Positions 18,898-28,837 are shown, counted from the first letter of the stretch. The stretch is DNA of 64,000 bases from Thiohalocapsa sp963704155 (GCA_963704155.1 CAVPHF010000039.1:161535-225534), one strand, 5' to 3'. Notes: generated by a model not told the origin, from the sequence alone. Made by a program: numbers and translations.

Positions 18898-21684
18898 TCA
18901 GCTGCCGCTGTCGCCGCCCAGCTCCTTGAGTAACGCCCTAGCGGCAGTTGTCTGTTCGGCATCGGGATGCTCGCGTAACAATCGGCCTAGGATGGTGATC
19001 GCCTCCTCACGGCGTCCCATGCCGTCCAACGCGAGCGCGGTATGGTAAGCAATCTCGGCCTGCTGAGGATTGATGAGGTACGCCTGCTGTAAAATACTGA
19101 GTCCGCGGTCTCGCTCCCCGCTGCCATAGAGTATCCAGCCGTAGGTGTCGGCGACCTCGGGGCGGTTGGGGTCAAGCTCGTAGGCATTGGCGGCGATCTC
19201 CAGTGCCCTGGCATCACCGCGCTCATGCAGAATCCAGGCGAGATTGTTCAGCAACGGCGCATTGGCCTGGCCCGTTTCGTACAAACGTTCGTAAATCGGC
19301 AACGCGCGATCCTCCTGGCCTGAACCATGCAGCAGCATCGCCAGATAAGCCTGGCTGGCCAGATCATCGGGAGACTCACTCACCCACTGTTCTAACGTTG
19401 CAATTGCATCGGCCGGATGACCGGCCCGCACCTGCGCCTCGGCCAGCTGCCGGGTCAGCTCGGCGCTCGGCGCCATTGCCGCAGCCTTGCGCAGCGGCGG
19501 CACGGCTGCGGCCGGATTGCGCGCGGCAAGCTGCACGCCGCCCTCGATCCGGAAGCCGAGCTCCCGATCGGGATAATCGCTCTGCAACGCCCGCGCAACG
19601 CTCAGGGCCGCATCGAAGGACTCGGCAGCGACCAGGACGGACGCCATCGCAGCCCGCGCATCGACCAAGTCGGGCTGCAGCTCGGCCGCGCGGGCGAATG
19701 AAGCCGCGGCGCCGTCAAGATCCCCGGCATTCCATTGCGCACCTCCCTTCAGGTAGAGGATGCCTGGACTGTCGGGGTTCTTCTCGAGTATCTGATCGAA
19801 GCTGCGGATCGCGCTGATCTCCTCGCCGGCGAGGCTCTGAGCACGGCCGAGCATCTCCAGCGCGGCGGCATCGTTGGGGAAGCGCGTCGCCAGATCACGG
19901 CTGACGCCAAGCGCCCTCAGGTAGTCGCCCCGGTCGATGAAATGGCGCGACAGTAGCAGACCGGGCTGGTTGGCGGTCGGATTGCCGTCGTGTGCCTTCC
20001 CGAGCCACCCCTCCAATGCCCTGTCGTCTTCTCTAATCTGCGCCAACGCCGCCATTCCGAGCAGCGCGGCGAGATTGCGCGGCTCCTTCTCCAACACTCG
20101 GCGATAATGCTGCTCGGCTTCATCTGGACGCTGCTGGGACAGGTCGACGCGCGCCAAATTGATCAGCGCCGTCATGAAATCGGGATCGAGGTCGAGCGCT
20201 TTCGCGAAGCGCACGCGCGCGTCGTCTAGCTTGCCCTGGGCCAGCAGCGCGAGTCCGGTGAGGTTGTACGCGATCGGGCTGTCCGGCCGTCGCTGCTCAA
20301 GTGCCTCGCCGGCGGCGACGGCCTTGTCATAGCGCTTCTCTTTGAGCTCGGACAGGACCAAGAGCACATCCGCCTGAAGCAGGTCCTGGCCGAGATCGAC
20401 CGCCGTCTGCAGCTCGTCGATGGCGTCGCTGGTGTTGCCACCGGCGATCAAGGTCAATGCCAGCTGAGTGCGCAAGGCGGCGACGTCCGGTGCGCTGTCG
20501 ACGGCGCGGCTGAGCCACTGCTGACCGCTTTCCTGATCGCCAGCGAGCATGTGGGCGCTGCCGAGCAGGGCCATGATTTGGGCATCGCCGCCGGCCGCGA
20601 GCGGCTCGAGCAACTCGAGCGCTCGCTCCGGCTCTCGCAGCTTCAGCCGCGTCGCCGCAAGGACCTTCACCGCCTGGACATTTCCAGGCATCCCAATAAG
20701 CACGCGGGACAAATACTCCTCGGCCAGCTGCAGTTCGTTTCGTGCATAGCTGACGATACCCATTAGCAACTGACTCTGAAGATTGTCTGGCCGCGCACCC
20801 TGCACCTGCTGCAGGTAGCCGGCGGCCTCATCCCAGTCACGCTCATAGAAGGCCATGACACCGCGAAGGTAGCTCACCCCGACGATATTCGGCTTGCGTG
20901 CGTCGATCGCGTCGAGATCACGGCGTGCCTTGTCGAACTGCTGGAGACCGACCAGTACCGCCGCCCGTCCCAACATAGCGTTCAGGTTCTGCGGCTCCAG
21001 CTCCAGGACGGCGTCGAATTGTTCGATAGCGGCCTGCGGCTCGCTCGTCTGACGATGGACATCGGCCCGCAGCAGTCGCACGTCCGGCTCGTTCGGGAAC
21101 TGATCCAGCAGCCTATCGGCCGTCGCGGCGGCGGTCTCGGTGTCGCCGGACATCAATGCCACCCGCGCCAAACCGATGCCTGCAACCGGGTCCGACGGAT
21201 CGCGCTCGAGCGCCTCGGCGAAGGCCCGCTTGGCGTCGTCTAGCTGCTGTAGGCCAAGGTAAGCGCGACCGCGCAGGGCCAGCACTTGCGCCCGCTGTGC
21301 GCTGGGAAATGCATCGACGTCGAACTGCTCCAGCAGCTCGGTGAATTCACCCTGTAGCACGAGCGCCTCGGCCAGATCAAATCGCCAAAGCGCTGCATCC
21401 GCACCGAGGTCCGCCGCGCGCCGCAGCTCCTTTTCCGCGGCGGCACCCTTGCCAACCTGCAGATAGACGCGGGCCAACAGCAGCCGCGCATCGAGCAGGG
21501 CCGGATCCGTGCGCAACAGATTCTTCAGGTGGATCTCGGCGGCACTGTATTCTCCGGCGTCGAACGACGCGGTCGCGGCCTCGAAACCCTCGAGATCCGC
21601 CAGCACGGCGGATGGAAGGAGCAGCATCAACGGCAGGATTAAGATGGTCCGAATCCTGTGACGGCATCGGATGGGCCTGTTCAT
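18898..21684 (-). CDS. prsT: XrtA/PEP-CTERM system TPR-repeat protein PrsT
   Basis: From ATG 21684 (AGAGG about 5 bases upstream) this is a 928-residue exported protein. Residues 1 to about 29 are a signal peptide (RTILILPLMLLLPSAVLAD) without a lipobox Cys. Nearly all the rest is TPR units, for example GEYSAAEIHLKNLL and ARVYLQVGKGAAAEKELRRA. Length and gene order after prsK and prsR identify PrsT, which is linked to exopolysaccharide and PEP-CTERM/exosortase systems and presumably acts as a periplasmic scaffold. An in-frame ATG at 21723 would overlap prsR and is less likely. Confidence 0.92.
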   Translation of the reverse strand: MNRPIRCRHRIRTILILPLMLLLPSAVLADLEGFEAATASFDAGEYSAAEIHLKNLLRTDPALLDARLLLARVYLQVGKGAAAEKELRRAADLGADAALWRFDLAEALVLQGEFTELLEQFDVDAFPSAQRAQVLALRGRAYLGLQQLDDAKRAFAEALERDPSDPVAGIGLARVALMSGDTETAAATADRLLDQFPNEPDVRLLRADVHRQTSEPQAAIEQFDAVLELEPQNLNAMLGRAAVLVGLQQFDKARRDLDAIDARKPNIVGVSYLRGVMAFYERDWDEAAGYLQQVQGARPDNLQSQLLMGIVSYARNELQLAEEYLSRVLIGMPGNVQAVKVLAATRLKLREPERALELLEPLAAGGDAQIMALLGSAHMLAGDQESGQQWLSRAVDSAPDVAALRTQLALTLIAGGNTSDAIDELQTAVDLGQDLLQADVLLVLSELKEKRYDKAVAAGEALEQRRPDSPIAYNLTGLALLAQGKLDDARVRFAKALDLDPDFMTALINLARVDLSQQRPDEAEQHYRRVLEKEPRNLAALLGMAALAQIREDDRALEGWLGKAHDGNPTANQPGLLLSRHFIDRGDYLRALGVSRDLATRFPNDAAALEMLGRAQSLAGEEISAIRSFDQILEKNPDSPGILYLKGGAQWNAGDLDGAAASFARAAELQPDLVDARAAMASVLVAAESFDAALSVARALQSDYPDRELGFRIEGGVQLAARNPAAAVPPLRKAAAMAPSAELTRQLAEAQVRAGHPADAIATLEQWVSESPDDLASQAYLAMLLHGSGQEDRALPIYERLYETGQANAPLLNNLAWILHERGDARALEIAANAYELDPNRPEVADTYGWILYGSGERDRGLSILQQAYLINPQQAEIAYHTALALDGMGRREEAITILGRLLREHPDAEQTTAARALLKELGGDSGS

Positions 21685-21719
21685 GAGAGCCTCTGTGTGG
21701 TTTCCCGCCTCGACGGGCA

Positions 21720-23084
21720 TCAATTTGAAAGCCCGTACTTCTTCATCAGGTTGTAGAGCGTTGGCCGAGTGATACCAAGCAGCTCAGCCGTGCGTGAAAG
21801 GTTGTTGTCGCCGAAACTGAGCGCGCGTTGGACTGCCTGAAGCTCTGCCAACTCGCGCACTTCACGCAGCGCGAAAGGCATTTCCTCAACCGCCACCTCG
21901 TCCAGTTCTAGATCTTCGGCGGTAATCTCGGCAGCATCGGCCATGACCACCGCGCGTTTGACGCGATTTTCCAGCTCGCGGACATTCCCTGGCCACTCAT
22001 ACTTCTCAATGACCGTCAACGCGGCTGGTGAGAACCCCTTGACCGCGCGTTTGTGCTGCGCGGCGAAACGCTGCAGAAAGGCCCTCGCCAGCACCACCGC
22101 GTCGCCGGTACGGTCACGCAGCGGAGGCACCTGAACGGTCGCCTCATTGACCCTGTAGAAGAGGTCCTCTCGAAAACGACCTTCGCTAATCAGTTTTGCC
22201 AGGTCCTGGTGCGTTGCGCAGACGACGCGCACATCGACAGGAATCTCCTTGCGGCCCCCAATGCGCTCGATGACGCGCTCTTGTAGGAAGCGCAGCAGCT
22301 TCGACTGCAGCGGCAACGGCAGGTCGCCGATTTCGTCGAGAAACAACAGGCCCCGATCGGCGGTCTCAATCTTGCCCCGGGTGGTCTTGACGGCGCCGGT
22401 GAAGGCCCCTCTCTCGTAACCGAACAGCTCGCTCTCGAGAAGATTTTCCGGAATCGCGGCACAATTGATCGCAACCAGGCGATGATTGCTGCGATTGCTC
22501 AGCGAGTGAAGGATTCGCACGACAACTTCCTTGCCGGTTCCACTCTCGCCGAGGACCAGCGTCGTCACATCGGTCGGCGCCAGCTTCTCGATGCTGCGAC
22601 ACACCTTCATCATCTGCGGGCTAACCGCGATCAGCCCACCGAATGGGGAGTCAGGCACGCGGGCCGCCAACTTGCGGTATTCGCGTTCCAGCCGGACCAG
22701 ACGCGCCGCGCGTTCGATCACCAAGCCCAGCACGTCGGGATCGACTGGCTTCTCGTAGAAGTCATAGGCACCCAGTCCGACCGCGCGCACGGCGTTGCTG
22801 CGATCATTGTGTCCCGTCACGACGATCACCTTGGCGTCGGGTGTCCGAGCGACGATTTCATCGAGCAGCTTAAACCCCTCGCTTGTGCCGCCGGGGTCCG
22901 GCGGCAAACCCAAATCCAGGGTGACCACCTCGGGCTCCAAGGTACCAAGTTCAGCCAAGGCTGCGTCACGATCGGCGGCAACCGCTACCTGGCAACCTTC
23001 GAAGCTCCAGCGGAGTTGGCGTTGAAGCCCCGGGTCATCCTCGACGATCAGTAGCTTGGTCACTCTCTCCTGAAAATCAGTCAC
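21720..23084 (-). CDS. prsR: PEP-CTERM-box response regulator PrsR (sigma-54 activator)
   Basis: The start taken is GTG 23084, which overlaps the prsK stop as GTGA and has GGAGG 4 bases upstream, giving 454 residues. The receiver domain begins KLLIVEDDPG and has Asp in VVTLDLGLPPD. AAA+ domain: GESGTGKE Walker A, intact GAFTGA, LLFLDE Walker B. The C-terminal Fis helix-turn-helix ends GITRPTLYNLMKKYGLSN. PrsR activates RpoN promoters of exopolysaccharide and PEP-CTERM genes. Its kinase prsK is directly upstream and prsT downstream. A longer frame to 23216 exists but lies within prsK and is Arg-rich, so it was not used. Confidence 0.94.
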   Translation of the reverse strand: MTDFQERVTKLLIVEDDPGLQRQLRWSFEGCQVAVAADRDAALAELGTLEPEVVTLDLGLPPDPGGTSEGFKLLDEIVARTPDAKVIVVTGHNDRSNAVRAVGLGAYDFYEKPVDPDVLGLVIERAARLVRLEREYRKLAARVPDSPFGGLIAVSPQMMKVCRSIEKLAPTDVTTLVLGESGTGKEVVVRILHSLSNRSNHRLVAINCAAIPENLLESELFGYERGAFTGAVKTTRGKIETADRGLLFLDEIGDLPLPLQSKLLRFLQERVIERIGGRKEIPVDVRVVCATHQDLAKLISEGRFREDLFYRVNEATVQVPPLRDRTGDAVVLARAFLQRFAAQHKRAVKGFSPAALTVIEKYEWPGNVRELENRVKRAVVMADAAEITAEDLELDEVAVEEMPFALREVRELAELQAVQRALSFGDNNLSRTAELLGITRPTLYNLMKKYGLSN

Positions 23085-25165
23085 AGTGCCTCCGCCGTCG
23101 TTGCCAGATCCTGACCGATCGCCTCGAGCGGGAGGCGGATGGCGAAACGGGTACCCTCGCCGGGTGCGCTCGCGACCTGGACGCGACCGCCGAGGCTGGT
23201 CACGAACTCGCGACATTCATAGGCACCGATTCCCATGCCTGCCAGCCCCTTGGTTGAATCGAATGGGCGAAAGAGACGATCCCGCACGAACGACTCTTCC
23301 ATACCGCAGCCGTCATCTTCAATCTCGATCAATGCGCCGGACAAAGTCGCGGACAGGCGAACAATCACGCGACCGTCCTTGCTGGTCGCCTCTTGGGCGT
23401 TCTGGATGACGTTGCCAAGAACGGCATGCAGGCGGTCGGGGTCCGCATAGATACAAGGGTCCACATCATCCTCCACCGATAGCATCGGGCGCGGATCCTG
23501 AACGCCGCGCTCTACGACGAGCGCTTCGAGCACGGCGCGCAGAGCCACCTGGACGGAGCGCTCGGAGGGCACGGCGGAGCGCAACTGGGCAAGCAGCCGC
23601 GTCATCTTGTCGACCGAATTGCGCACTGTCTGGAAGGCATCCTCGACGAACTCAGGATTGTTTCGATAGCGCTCCGCGTTCCGCGTGATCAAGGAAAGCT
23701 GCGCGATCAGATTCTTCAGGTCGTGCACCACAAAGGCGGATAATCGGTTGAAACCCTCGAATTGACGTGCCTGCGCCAGCGCCGAAGCCGCCTCATCGAG
23801 GGCCAGATAGCTCGCGGCCTGTCGTGCGGCTGTCTCCAACAGCTGCATGCTCTCCCACTCCAGGCGTTGCGGGATGCGCGCCTTCGCGAGCAGCACGAAT
23901 CCCATCAGCCGCTCTTCATGAAACAACGGCACCAGCAGCCAGAAGCGTTGCCGCACGAACAGCCAGTTAGGTAGGGCGACATCGTCATGCGCGGCGGACT
24001 CGATATCGACAATTGCCTGATCGCGTTGCAGCGCTTGACATAGAGTCTGAGCATCCCATCGCTGGTCGACGTCGGCCTCAGAGACATTCCAGCATCGGCG
24101 AAATTCGCAGCTCCCGTCCGGGAGCGTAACCCAGATCGCGCCGCCAGGGCTCTCGACGAGTTCGCATAGCGCGTAGATGATGCGATCTGGCAATGGGGCC
24201 TGCAATACCTTGCCAGAAAGCACCCGGATTAGCCGCAGCCATTCCTCGCGATAATCGTAGCGATAACTGAAAAAGTGCTTGTTGACAAAAACCTTGAGGT
24301 GAGAGCGCAGCTGTCCGGAGAACAGCAGCACAACGAGCAACAATCCGGCTCCGAAAAAGAAGACGGGCTGAAAGACCGTACTCCATTCACCACCATAGTA
24401 GCGGATATAGTAGCCGGCCAACGCCATCAACAGCAGGTAGAGACCGGCGGCGATCAAGGTCGTCGAGTGAATGACGACCGAGCGCGATACCGAGATGTCG
24501 AACGACCATTGCGGATTGCGCGCAACCGACACCGCAATAAAAGGAACGACCACGGCGTTGACGGCACCACGCGCCAACCAGAGACCAGGGTCTATGCGGC
24601 CAAACAACAGTGCATCGGCGAAAAAATAGAAGTCGTAAGCGAAGAGCGCGCCCAACCCGAAACACAGGAATTTGATGCCCCAGCGGTGCTCCCATGGAGT
24701 GTTGCGGTAAATCTGCTCGAGTAGAAACAGACCGGCGGCGATAAGCATGACCTGGCCAATCAGCCGAATGCTGCCGAGCCAGGTGCCAAGAAGTCCCGGT
24801 AGACGGCCAATCAAGCCTTCGAGAGGTAACGCCAGCAACAGCGCGCCACAGACGATCGTCCAGCGCAGACCGGCCAGGCGGTCTGAGTTGCCCCCGTGCA
24901 GCATGGCGAGCACACGCAGCAGGAACAACGCCCAGACCAACATGCGCATTGACTCCGCCGCCCAGATCAATTCGATCGGGATACTGCGCCACTGCGCCTG
25001 CGCCGCGAGAAGGCTGGCCCAGAGCACGCTGACGGCGACCGCCAGCAGCAGATACGCTCCCTGCAAGCGCCCGCGCCAAGACGTCAGCAGAAGCGCACCC
25101 AGTATACCGAGCAAGACCGCCGCGGTTGCGTAACCAAGGGCACCGATACTGGCGGGAGGCATCAT
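23081..25165 (-). CDS. prsK: XrtA/PEP-CTERM system histidine kinase PrsK
   Basis: This 694-residue protein has an N-terminal membrane region of about 8 to 10 hydrophobic segments (residues 1-290), a GAF-like region (about 320-460), then a kinase core. The phospho-acceptor His lies in FVVHDLKNLIAQLSL. The ATPase domain shows NVIQNAQEA, DDGCGM and GMGIGAYECREFV. This is the PrsK layout. It is predicted to phosphorylate PrsR, whose gene overlaps the end of prsK (GTGA). The signal is unknown. The sugar transferase gene lies 34 bases upstream on the same strand, so all four genes may form one operon. Confidence 0.94.
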   Translation of the reverse strand: MMPPASIGALGYATAAVLLGILGALLLTSWRGRLQGAYLLLAVAVSVLWASLLAAQAQWRSIPIELIWAAESMRMLVWALFLLRVLAMLHGGNSDRLAGLRWTIVCGALLLALPLEGLIGRLPGLLGTWLGSIRLIGQVMLIAAGLFLLEQIYRNTPWEHRWGIKFLCFGLGALFAYDFYFFADALLFGRIDPGLWLARGAVNAVVVPFIAVSVARNPQWSFDISVSRSVVIHSTTLIAAGLYLLLMALAGYYIRYYGGEWSTVFQPVFFFGAGLLLVVLLFSGQLRSHLKVFVNKHFFSYRYDYREEWLRLIRVLSGKVLQAPLPDRIIYALCELVESPGGAIWVTLPDGSCEFRRCWNVSEADVDQRWDAQTLCQALQRDQAIVDIESAAHDDVALPNWLFVRQRFWLLVPLFHEERLMGFVLLAKARIPQRLEWESMQLLETAARQAASYLALDEAASALAQARQFEGFNRLSAFVVHDLKNLIAQLSLITRNAERYRNNPEFVEDAFQTVRNSVDKMTRLLAQLRSAVPSERSVQVALRAVLEALVVERGVQDPRPMLSVEDDVDPCIYADPDRLHAVLGNVIQNAQEATSKDGRVIVRLSATLSGALIEIEDDGCGMEESFVRDRLFRPFDSTKGLAGMGIGAYECREFVTSLGGRVQVASAPGEGTRFAIRLPLEAIGQDLATTAEAL

Positions 25166-25199
25166 GCGCGCGATCCGTTCCGACGCGAGAAATGGTCGG

Positions 25200-26594
25200 C
25201 TAGCGGGCTCCCTTGCCGAGAAGAACCACTTCGACGGTTTGTAGCAAGATGATCAGATCAAGCACGATGCCCGCATGTTTGACGTAGTAGAGGTCGAATT
25301 CGAGCTTGCGTTTCGCGTCTTCCTCATCCGATCCATAGGGGTAGAGCAGTTGGGCCCAACCAGTCACTCCAGGCTTGACCCGATGACGCTCGGCGTAGTA
25401 CGGGATGCCCGCGATGAGTCGTTCGACAAACTCCGGACGCTCCGGCCGGGGCCCGACGAGACTCATCTGTCCTTTCAGTACATTGAACAGTTGCGGCAAC
25501 TCATCGAGACGTGAGCGTCGAAGGATCGAGCCGAGCCGCGTGATGCGGTCATCATCGAGTTTTGCCCACCGCGCCCTGCCGTCGGCCTCCGCATCCACCC
25601 GCATACTGCGAAACTTGTGCAACCGGAATGGCAGCCCGTCCTGACCGACCCGCACTTGGTGGTAAAAGATGGGACTCCGCCCGCGGGACTCGATCAGACT
25701 GGCGATCGCTACAATCGCCATCACCGGCGCGGCCAGGGTCAGCAAGACGGTGCCGAGCAGCAGGTCCAGCAGGCGCTTGCCGTAGAGGCCTGTAACGCCC
25801 AGACGAAATCCATCCGAAGAAAAGATGATCCAGCTGGGCTGAAGCAGATCAATCTTGATCATGGCCAGCTCCTTCTCGAAGAAGGTCAGCGGATCAAGCA
25901 CCGGGAGCCCACTCAGCTTGCAGTCCAGCAATTCATCAACCGGCATCTTGCGGCGGTCGTCGGCGGCGACGACTATTTCGTCAATGGCGTGCGCGATGGC
26001 CAATTCGAGCAAGGAGCCTTCATGACGCATCAGCTTGTCTTCAGGGATAAGGCGTTGGCTTCGCGGCAGCGGGACATAGCCGATCACTCGGAATCTAAGG
26101 CCTCGAGCGGACTCCATGAGTTCCAAAATTCGCTGGGCATTGACTCCGGCGCCGAGCACTAGAATGCGACGCTTTTGCGACTCGACCCCAGCAATCCGCG
26201 CAAAGGTCTCGCGCACCAGAACTGCGCCGACAAAAGCGAAGATCAGCGCCAGCGCGAGAATACCGCGCCAAACCGACACCGCCGGAAAGACGTAAAACAC
26301 CAACGCTAGCAGCGCCGTACCAATCACAAAGGCAAACGCGAGGCGCACGATGAAGCCCGACTCACGATCGTGCGCACCGCGTTGGTACAAGCCCATCGAG
26401 GCGATCGACAGCGACATCAGCAGCGCGAAGATGCCGGCGGACAGCGCAACGCTGTCACGCGTCATGTCCGGCGGAACGGCTGCACCGAACCGCGCCGCGA
26501 CCGCCAGGTGCAGCGCTCCGAAGAAGACGACTAGTTCGACGATCCCCAGAACGACGTTTAGCGCAGAGACGTAGTACCCAAAAACGCGAAGCAT
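25200..26594 (-). CDS. XrtA/PEP-CTERM-associated polyprenyl sugar transferase (EpsB-like)
   Basis: This 464-residue membrane protein resembles the TIGR03013 family of undecaprenyl-phosphate glycosylphosphotransferases. The N-terminal half has about four membrane helices and a nucleotide-binding-like core (ILVLGAGVNAQRILE). The C-terminal third is a bacterial sugar transferase domain, with FRLHKFRSM, DELPQLFNVLKGQMSLVGPR and the final KPGVTGWAQL. It starts exopolysaccharide repeat-unit assembly on undecaprenyl phosphate at the inner membrane. It is the first gene of the prsK-prsR-prsT strand. Confidence 0.93.
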   Translation of the reverse strand: MLRVFGYYVSALNVVLGIVELVVFFGALHLAVAARFGAAVPPDMTRDSVALSAGIFALLMSLSIASMGLYQRGAHDRESGFIVRLAFAFVIGTALLALVFYVFPAVSVWRGILALALIFAFVGAVLVRETFARIAGVESQKRRILVLGAGVNAQRILELMESARGLRFRVIGYVPLPRSQRLIPEDKLMRHEGSLLELAIAHAIDEIVVAADDRRKMPVDELLDCKLSGLPVLDPLTFFEKELAMIKIDLLQPSWIIFSSDGFRLGVTGLYGKRLLDLLLGTVLLTLAAPVMAIVAIASLIESRGRSPIFYHQVRVGQDGLPFRLHKFRSMRVDAEADGRARWAKLDDDRITRLGSILRRSRLDELPQLFNVLKGQMSLVGPRPERPEFVERLIAGIPYYAERHRVKPGVTGWAQLLYPYGSDEEDAKRKLEFDLYYVKHAGIVLDLIILLQTVEVVLLGKGAR

Positions 26595-26827
26595 AGCCCT
26601 TGCTGGACGAGTTAAGTTTCGAGGAAGTAGTGCGAGCTCAGTGAAGCTCTGAGCCGATCCGCTGAGTAGACGACGCTTCCGGACGCGGTTACCGACTCTA
26701 TCGTCGCTTGGTCCGGCTCCAACCCAATCCCGCGGTGCCGAGACCTTGCGGGATAAAAATCAGCCCGACGCGCGGCCCACGAGCAACAGGTTCATGCGGA
26801 GAGTCTAATCCAACCGGAGCGGCCTAA

Positions 26828-26850
26828 AATCATAACCCTGGAATCATAAC
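26828..26850. repeat. tandem AATCATAAC direct repeat
   Basis: AATCATAAC occurs at 26828-26836 and at 26842-26850, a 14-base period. Such a spacing could be an operator. The function is unknown. Confidence 0.45.
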
Positions 26851-26977
26851 ATAGTGCCCGTTCGACCCGGCGCTGTGTAATAATTGGCCCCGAAGAGACG
26901 CCGCTTCATCGGCCTCCCAGGCCGAGAATCTGCGAAACCGGCCCGGTTCAGAGAGGGCTGCGGCTTCACGGTTTCTT

Positions 26978-27007
26978 CCTTCTCGAACGCTAATGCGCTC
27001 GAGAAGG
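26978..27007. other. 30-base near-perfect palindrome
   Basis: CCTTCTCGA at 26978-26986 pairs with TCGAGAAGG at 26999-27007. The inner CGC/GCG pair extends the stem to 12 of 13 pairs with a TAAT loop. It could be a transcript hairpin or a dimeric-protein binding site. There is no T-run. Confidence 0.5.
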
Positions 27008-27235
27008 CAGCGCCCGTCTAACGAAACCTCGAGCCAAGCGGCCAGCGAACCCTAAGCGCAAAACCGACAAAGCTGGTGCCGTCCGTCCTATCGTTCGGCA
27101 AGCGAAAGCCAGCATGATAGCGTCGACCAACGCAGCTCTTTAGGAGTTCAAGGATTCACTGCGCGCCCTCAATCTAGAAAGAGCAATTGACCGCGCGTGC
27201 GTAGATGCAACTTCATGAGTTTGTTAGAGTTCAGT

Positions 27236-27251
27236 AGCAACTCAGAACCCA
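27236..27251 (-). promoter_or_regulatory. candidate sigma-54 promoter toward the sugar transferase operon
   Basis: On the minus strand the site reads TGGGTT, CTGAG, TTGCT, with GG-N10-GC spacing and a perfect -12 box but a weak -24 box. It is the only such match I found in this gap. PrsR, encoded in the downstream operon, is a sigma-54 activator. The leader to the start at 26594 would be about 640 bases, which is long. Confidence 0.35.
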
Positions 27252-27450
27252 CGATTGGGCGAAGGGCGCTTCAGCCGCCAGGGCACGCCCCGCGCGGCGC
27301 CCAGCTTCGTTACAACTCCTTGGAATAGGATGGCTATTCCGCGTCGTTGTGCCTTGCCGGCCTGTTCGGAATCAGGCACGCGGGACGCACCCTGATGACT
27401 GTCCAACTGCTCTTTCTAGGTTCAACCCTTGTCCCCAGGATCCGCGAGTT

Positions 27451-28737
27451 ATGACCTCGATATTGAAAGAAGAACAGCTTGTCATCGGCATCGTCGGCCT
27501 CGGCTACGTTGGACTGCCATTGGCGGTCGAGTTCGCAAAGCACTACCAGACGATCGGCCTCGACATCAACGCGATGCGAATCGATGAGCTTCGCGCGGGA
27601 CGAGACAGCTCGTTGGAGGTGAGTCCGGACGAACTCACGTCGGCCCGCACACTCGATTTCACCGCCGACCCGGCGGATCTTCGACGCTGCAACGTCTATG
27701 TCGTGACGGTGCCAACACCGATCACCGAGCACAAGACACCGGACCTGCGGCCCCTGATCGGCGCCAGCGACATGCTTGGTGAGGTTCTGTCCGAGGGTAA
27801 TGTCGTCATCTACGAGTCCACCGTCTACCCAGGCGCGACCGAGGAGGTCTGCGTTCCGCTGCTGGAGGCAGGCTCGGGGCTGCGCATGAACCAGGGTTTC
27901 TTTGTCGGCTACAGCCCCGAGCGCATCAATCCGGGCGACAAGGAACATCGTCTGCGCACGATCAAAAAGGTCACATCCGGATCGACGCCCGAGACCGCAG
28001 ACTTTGTGGACCGGCTTTATGGCAGCATCATCGAAGCGGGTACACACAAGGCAAGCAGCATACGCGTCGCCGAAGCGGCCAAGGTCATCGAGAATACCCA
28101 ACGCGACGTCAATATCGCACTCATCAACGAACTCGCCTTGATCTTCAATCGGCTCGGCATCGACACCGAAGAAGTGCTGGAGGCCGCGGGCAGCAAGTGG
28201 AACTTCCTTCCCTTCCGGCCTGGGTTGGTCGGTGGCCACTGTATTGGTGTCGACCCCTATTACCTGACGCACAAGGCCCAGGAGATCGGCTACCACCCCG
28301 AGATCATCCTCGCCGGCCGCCGACTGAACGACAGTATGGGCGCTTTCGTCGCATCCGAGGTCGTCAAGCTGATGACGCGACGCGGAGGATGCGCCAATGG
28401 CGCGCGCGTGCTGCTGCTCGGCCTGACCTTCAAAGAAAACTGCCCCGACCTCCGCAACACCCGGGTCATCGACATCGCATCGGAACTCAACGCCTACGGC
28501 ATCCGCTGCGATGTTTGCGACCCCTGGGCCAGCGCCAGCGAGGCCAGGACCGAGTACGGCATTGAGCTAGTCCAACCAACGGCCGGTTCCGACTACGATG
28601 CGATCATCCTCGCGGTCGCGCATCGGCAGTTCGCGGAGATGGGCATCGACGGCCTGCGCGCCTTCGGCAAGGTCGGCGCCGCGTTCTACGACGTCAAGCA
28701 CCTGTTCCATCGCGACGCCGTCGACGGCCGGTTATGA
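27451..28737 (+). CDS. tviB: UDP-N-acetylhexosamine C6 dehydrogenase (TviB/WbpA/WbpO type)
   Basis: The start is ATG 27451, giving 428 residues; upstream in-frame codons do not look like the family. The N-terminal NAD fold has GIVGLGYVGLPLA. The catalytic Cys is in GGHCIGVDPYYLTHKA, and the C-terminal UDP-binding domain contains GLTFKENCPDLRNT. This form oxidises the C6 of UDP-GlcNAc or UDP-GalNAc to the uronate, supplying acidic sugars for surface polysaccharide. An epimerase follows after 100 bases. The exact substrate is not certain from sequence; the GGHCIGVDPYYL form is typical of TviB-like enzymes. Confidence 0.9.
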   Translation: MTSILKEEQLVIGIVGLGYVGLPLAVEFAKHYQTIGLDINAMRIDELRAGRDSSLEVSPDELTSARTLDFTADPADLRRCNVYVVTVPTPITEHKTPDLRPLIGASDMLGEVLSEGNVVIYESTVYPGATEEVCVPLLEAGSGLRMNQGFFVGYSPERINPGDKEHRLRTIKKVTSGSTPETADFVDRLYGSIIEAGTHKASSIRVAEAAKVIENTQRDVNIALINELALIFNRLGIDTEEVLEAAGSKWNFLPFRPGLVGGHCIGVDPYYLTHKAQEIGYHPEIILAGRRLNDSMGAFVASEVVKLMTRRGGCANGARVLLLGLTFKENCPDLRNTRVIDIASELNAYGIRCDVCDPWASASEARTEYGIELVQPTAGSDYDAIILAVAHRQFAEMGIDGLRAFGKVGAAFYDVKHLFHRDAVDGRL

Positions 28738-28837
28738 CTGCCCGCCTCTAGGCATCGGCCGAGGCGCCCTGGCGGCGGCACTGGGTCACAGACATCGACA
28801 CCCACCAGATACCATCTGCGCAGGAAACCAAACTGAA

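Larger units (their letters stand above)
26595..27450. other. 856-bp non-coding divide between EPS gene sets
   Basis: No plausible coding region is present on either strand. It holds a direct repeat (26828-26850), a long hairpin (26978-27007), a sigma-54-like site facing left (27236-27251) and a 7-bp inverted repeat (GGAATAG 27322-27328, CTATTCC 27334-27340). Composition is more AT-rich than the flanking genes. It presumably carries the divergent promoters of the leftward sugar transferase operon and the rightward dehydrogenase gene. Confidence 0.6.

Noticed and set aside
22366..23054. Extension of prsR to the upstream in-frame start at 23216
   Set aside because: The extra 44 residues are Arg/Pro-rich and lie within prsK; the GTG at 23084 has GGAGG and a GTGA overlap.
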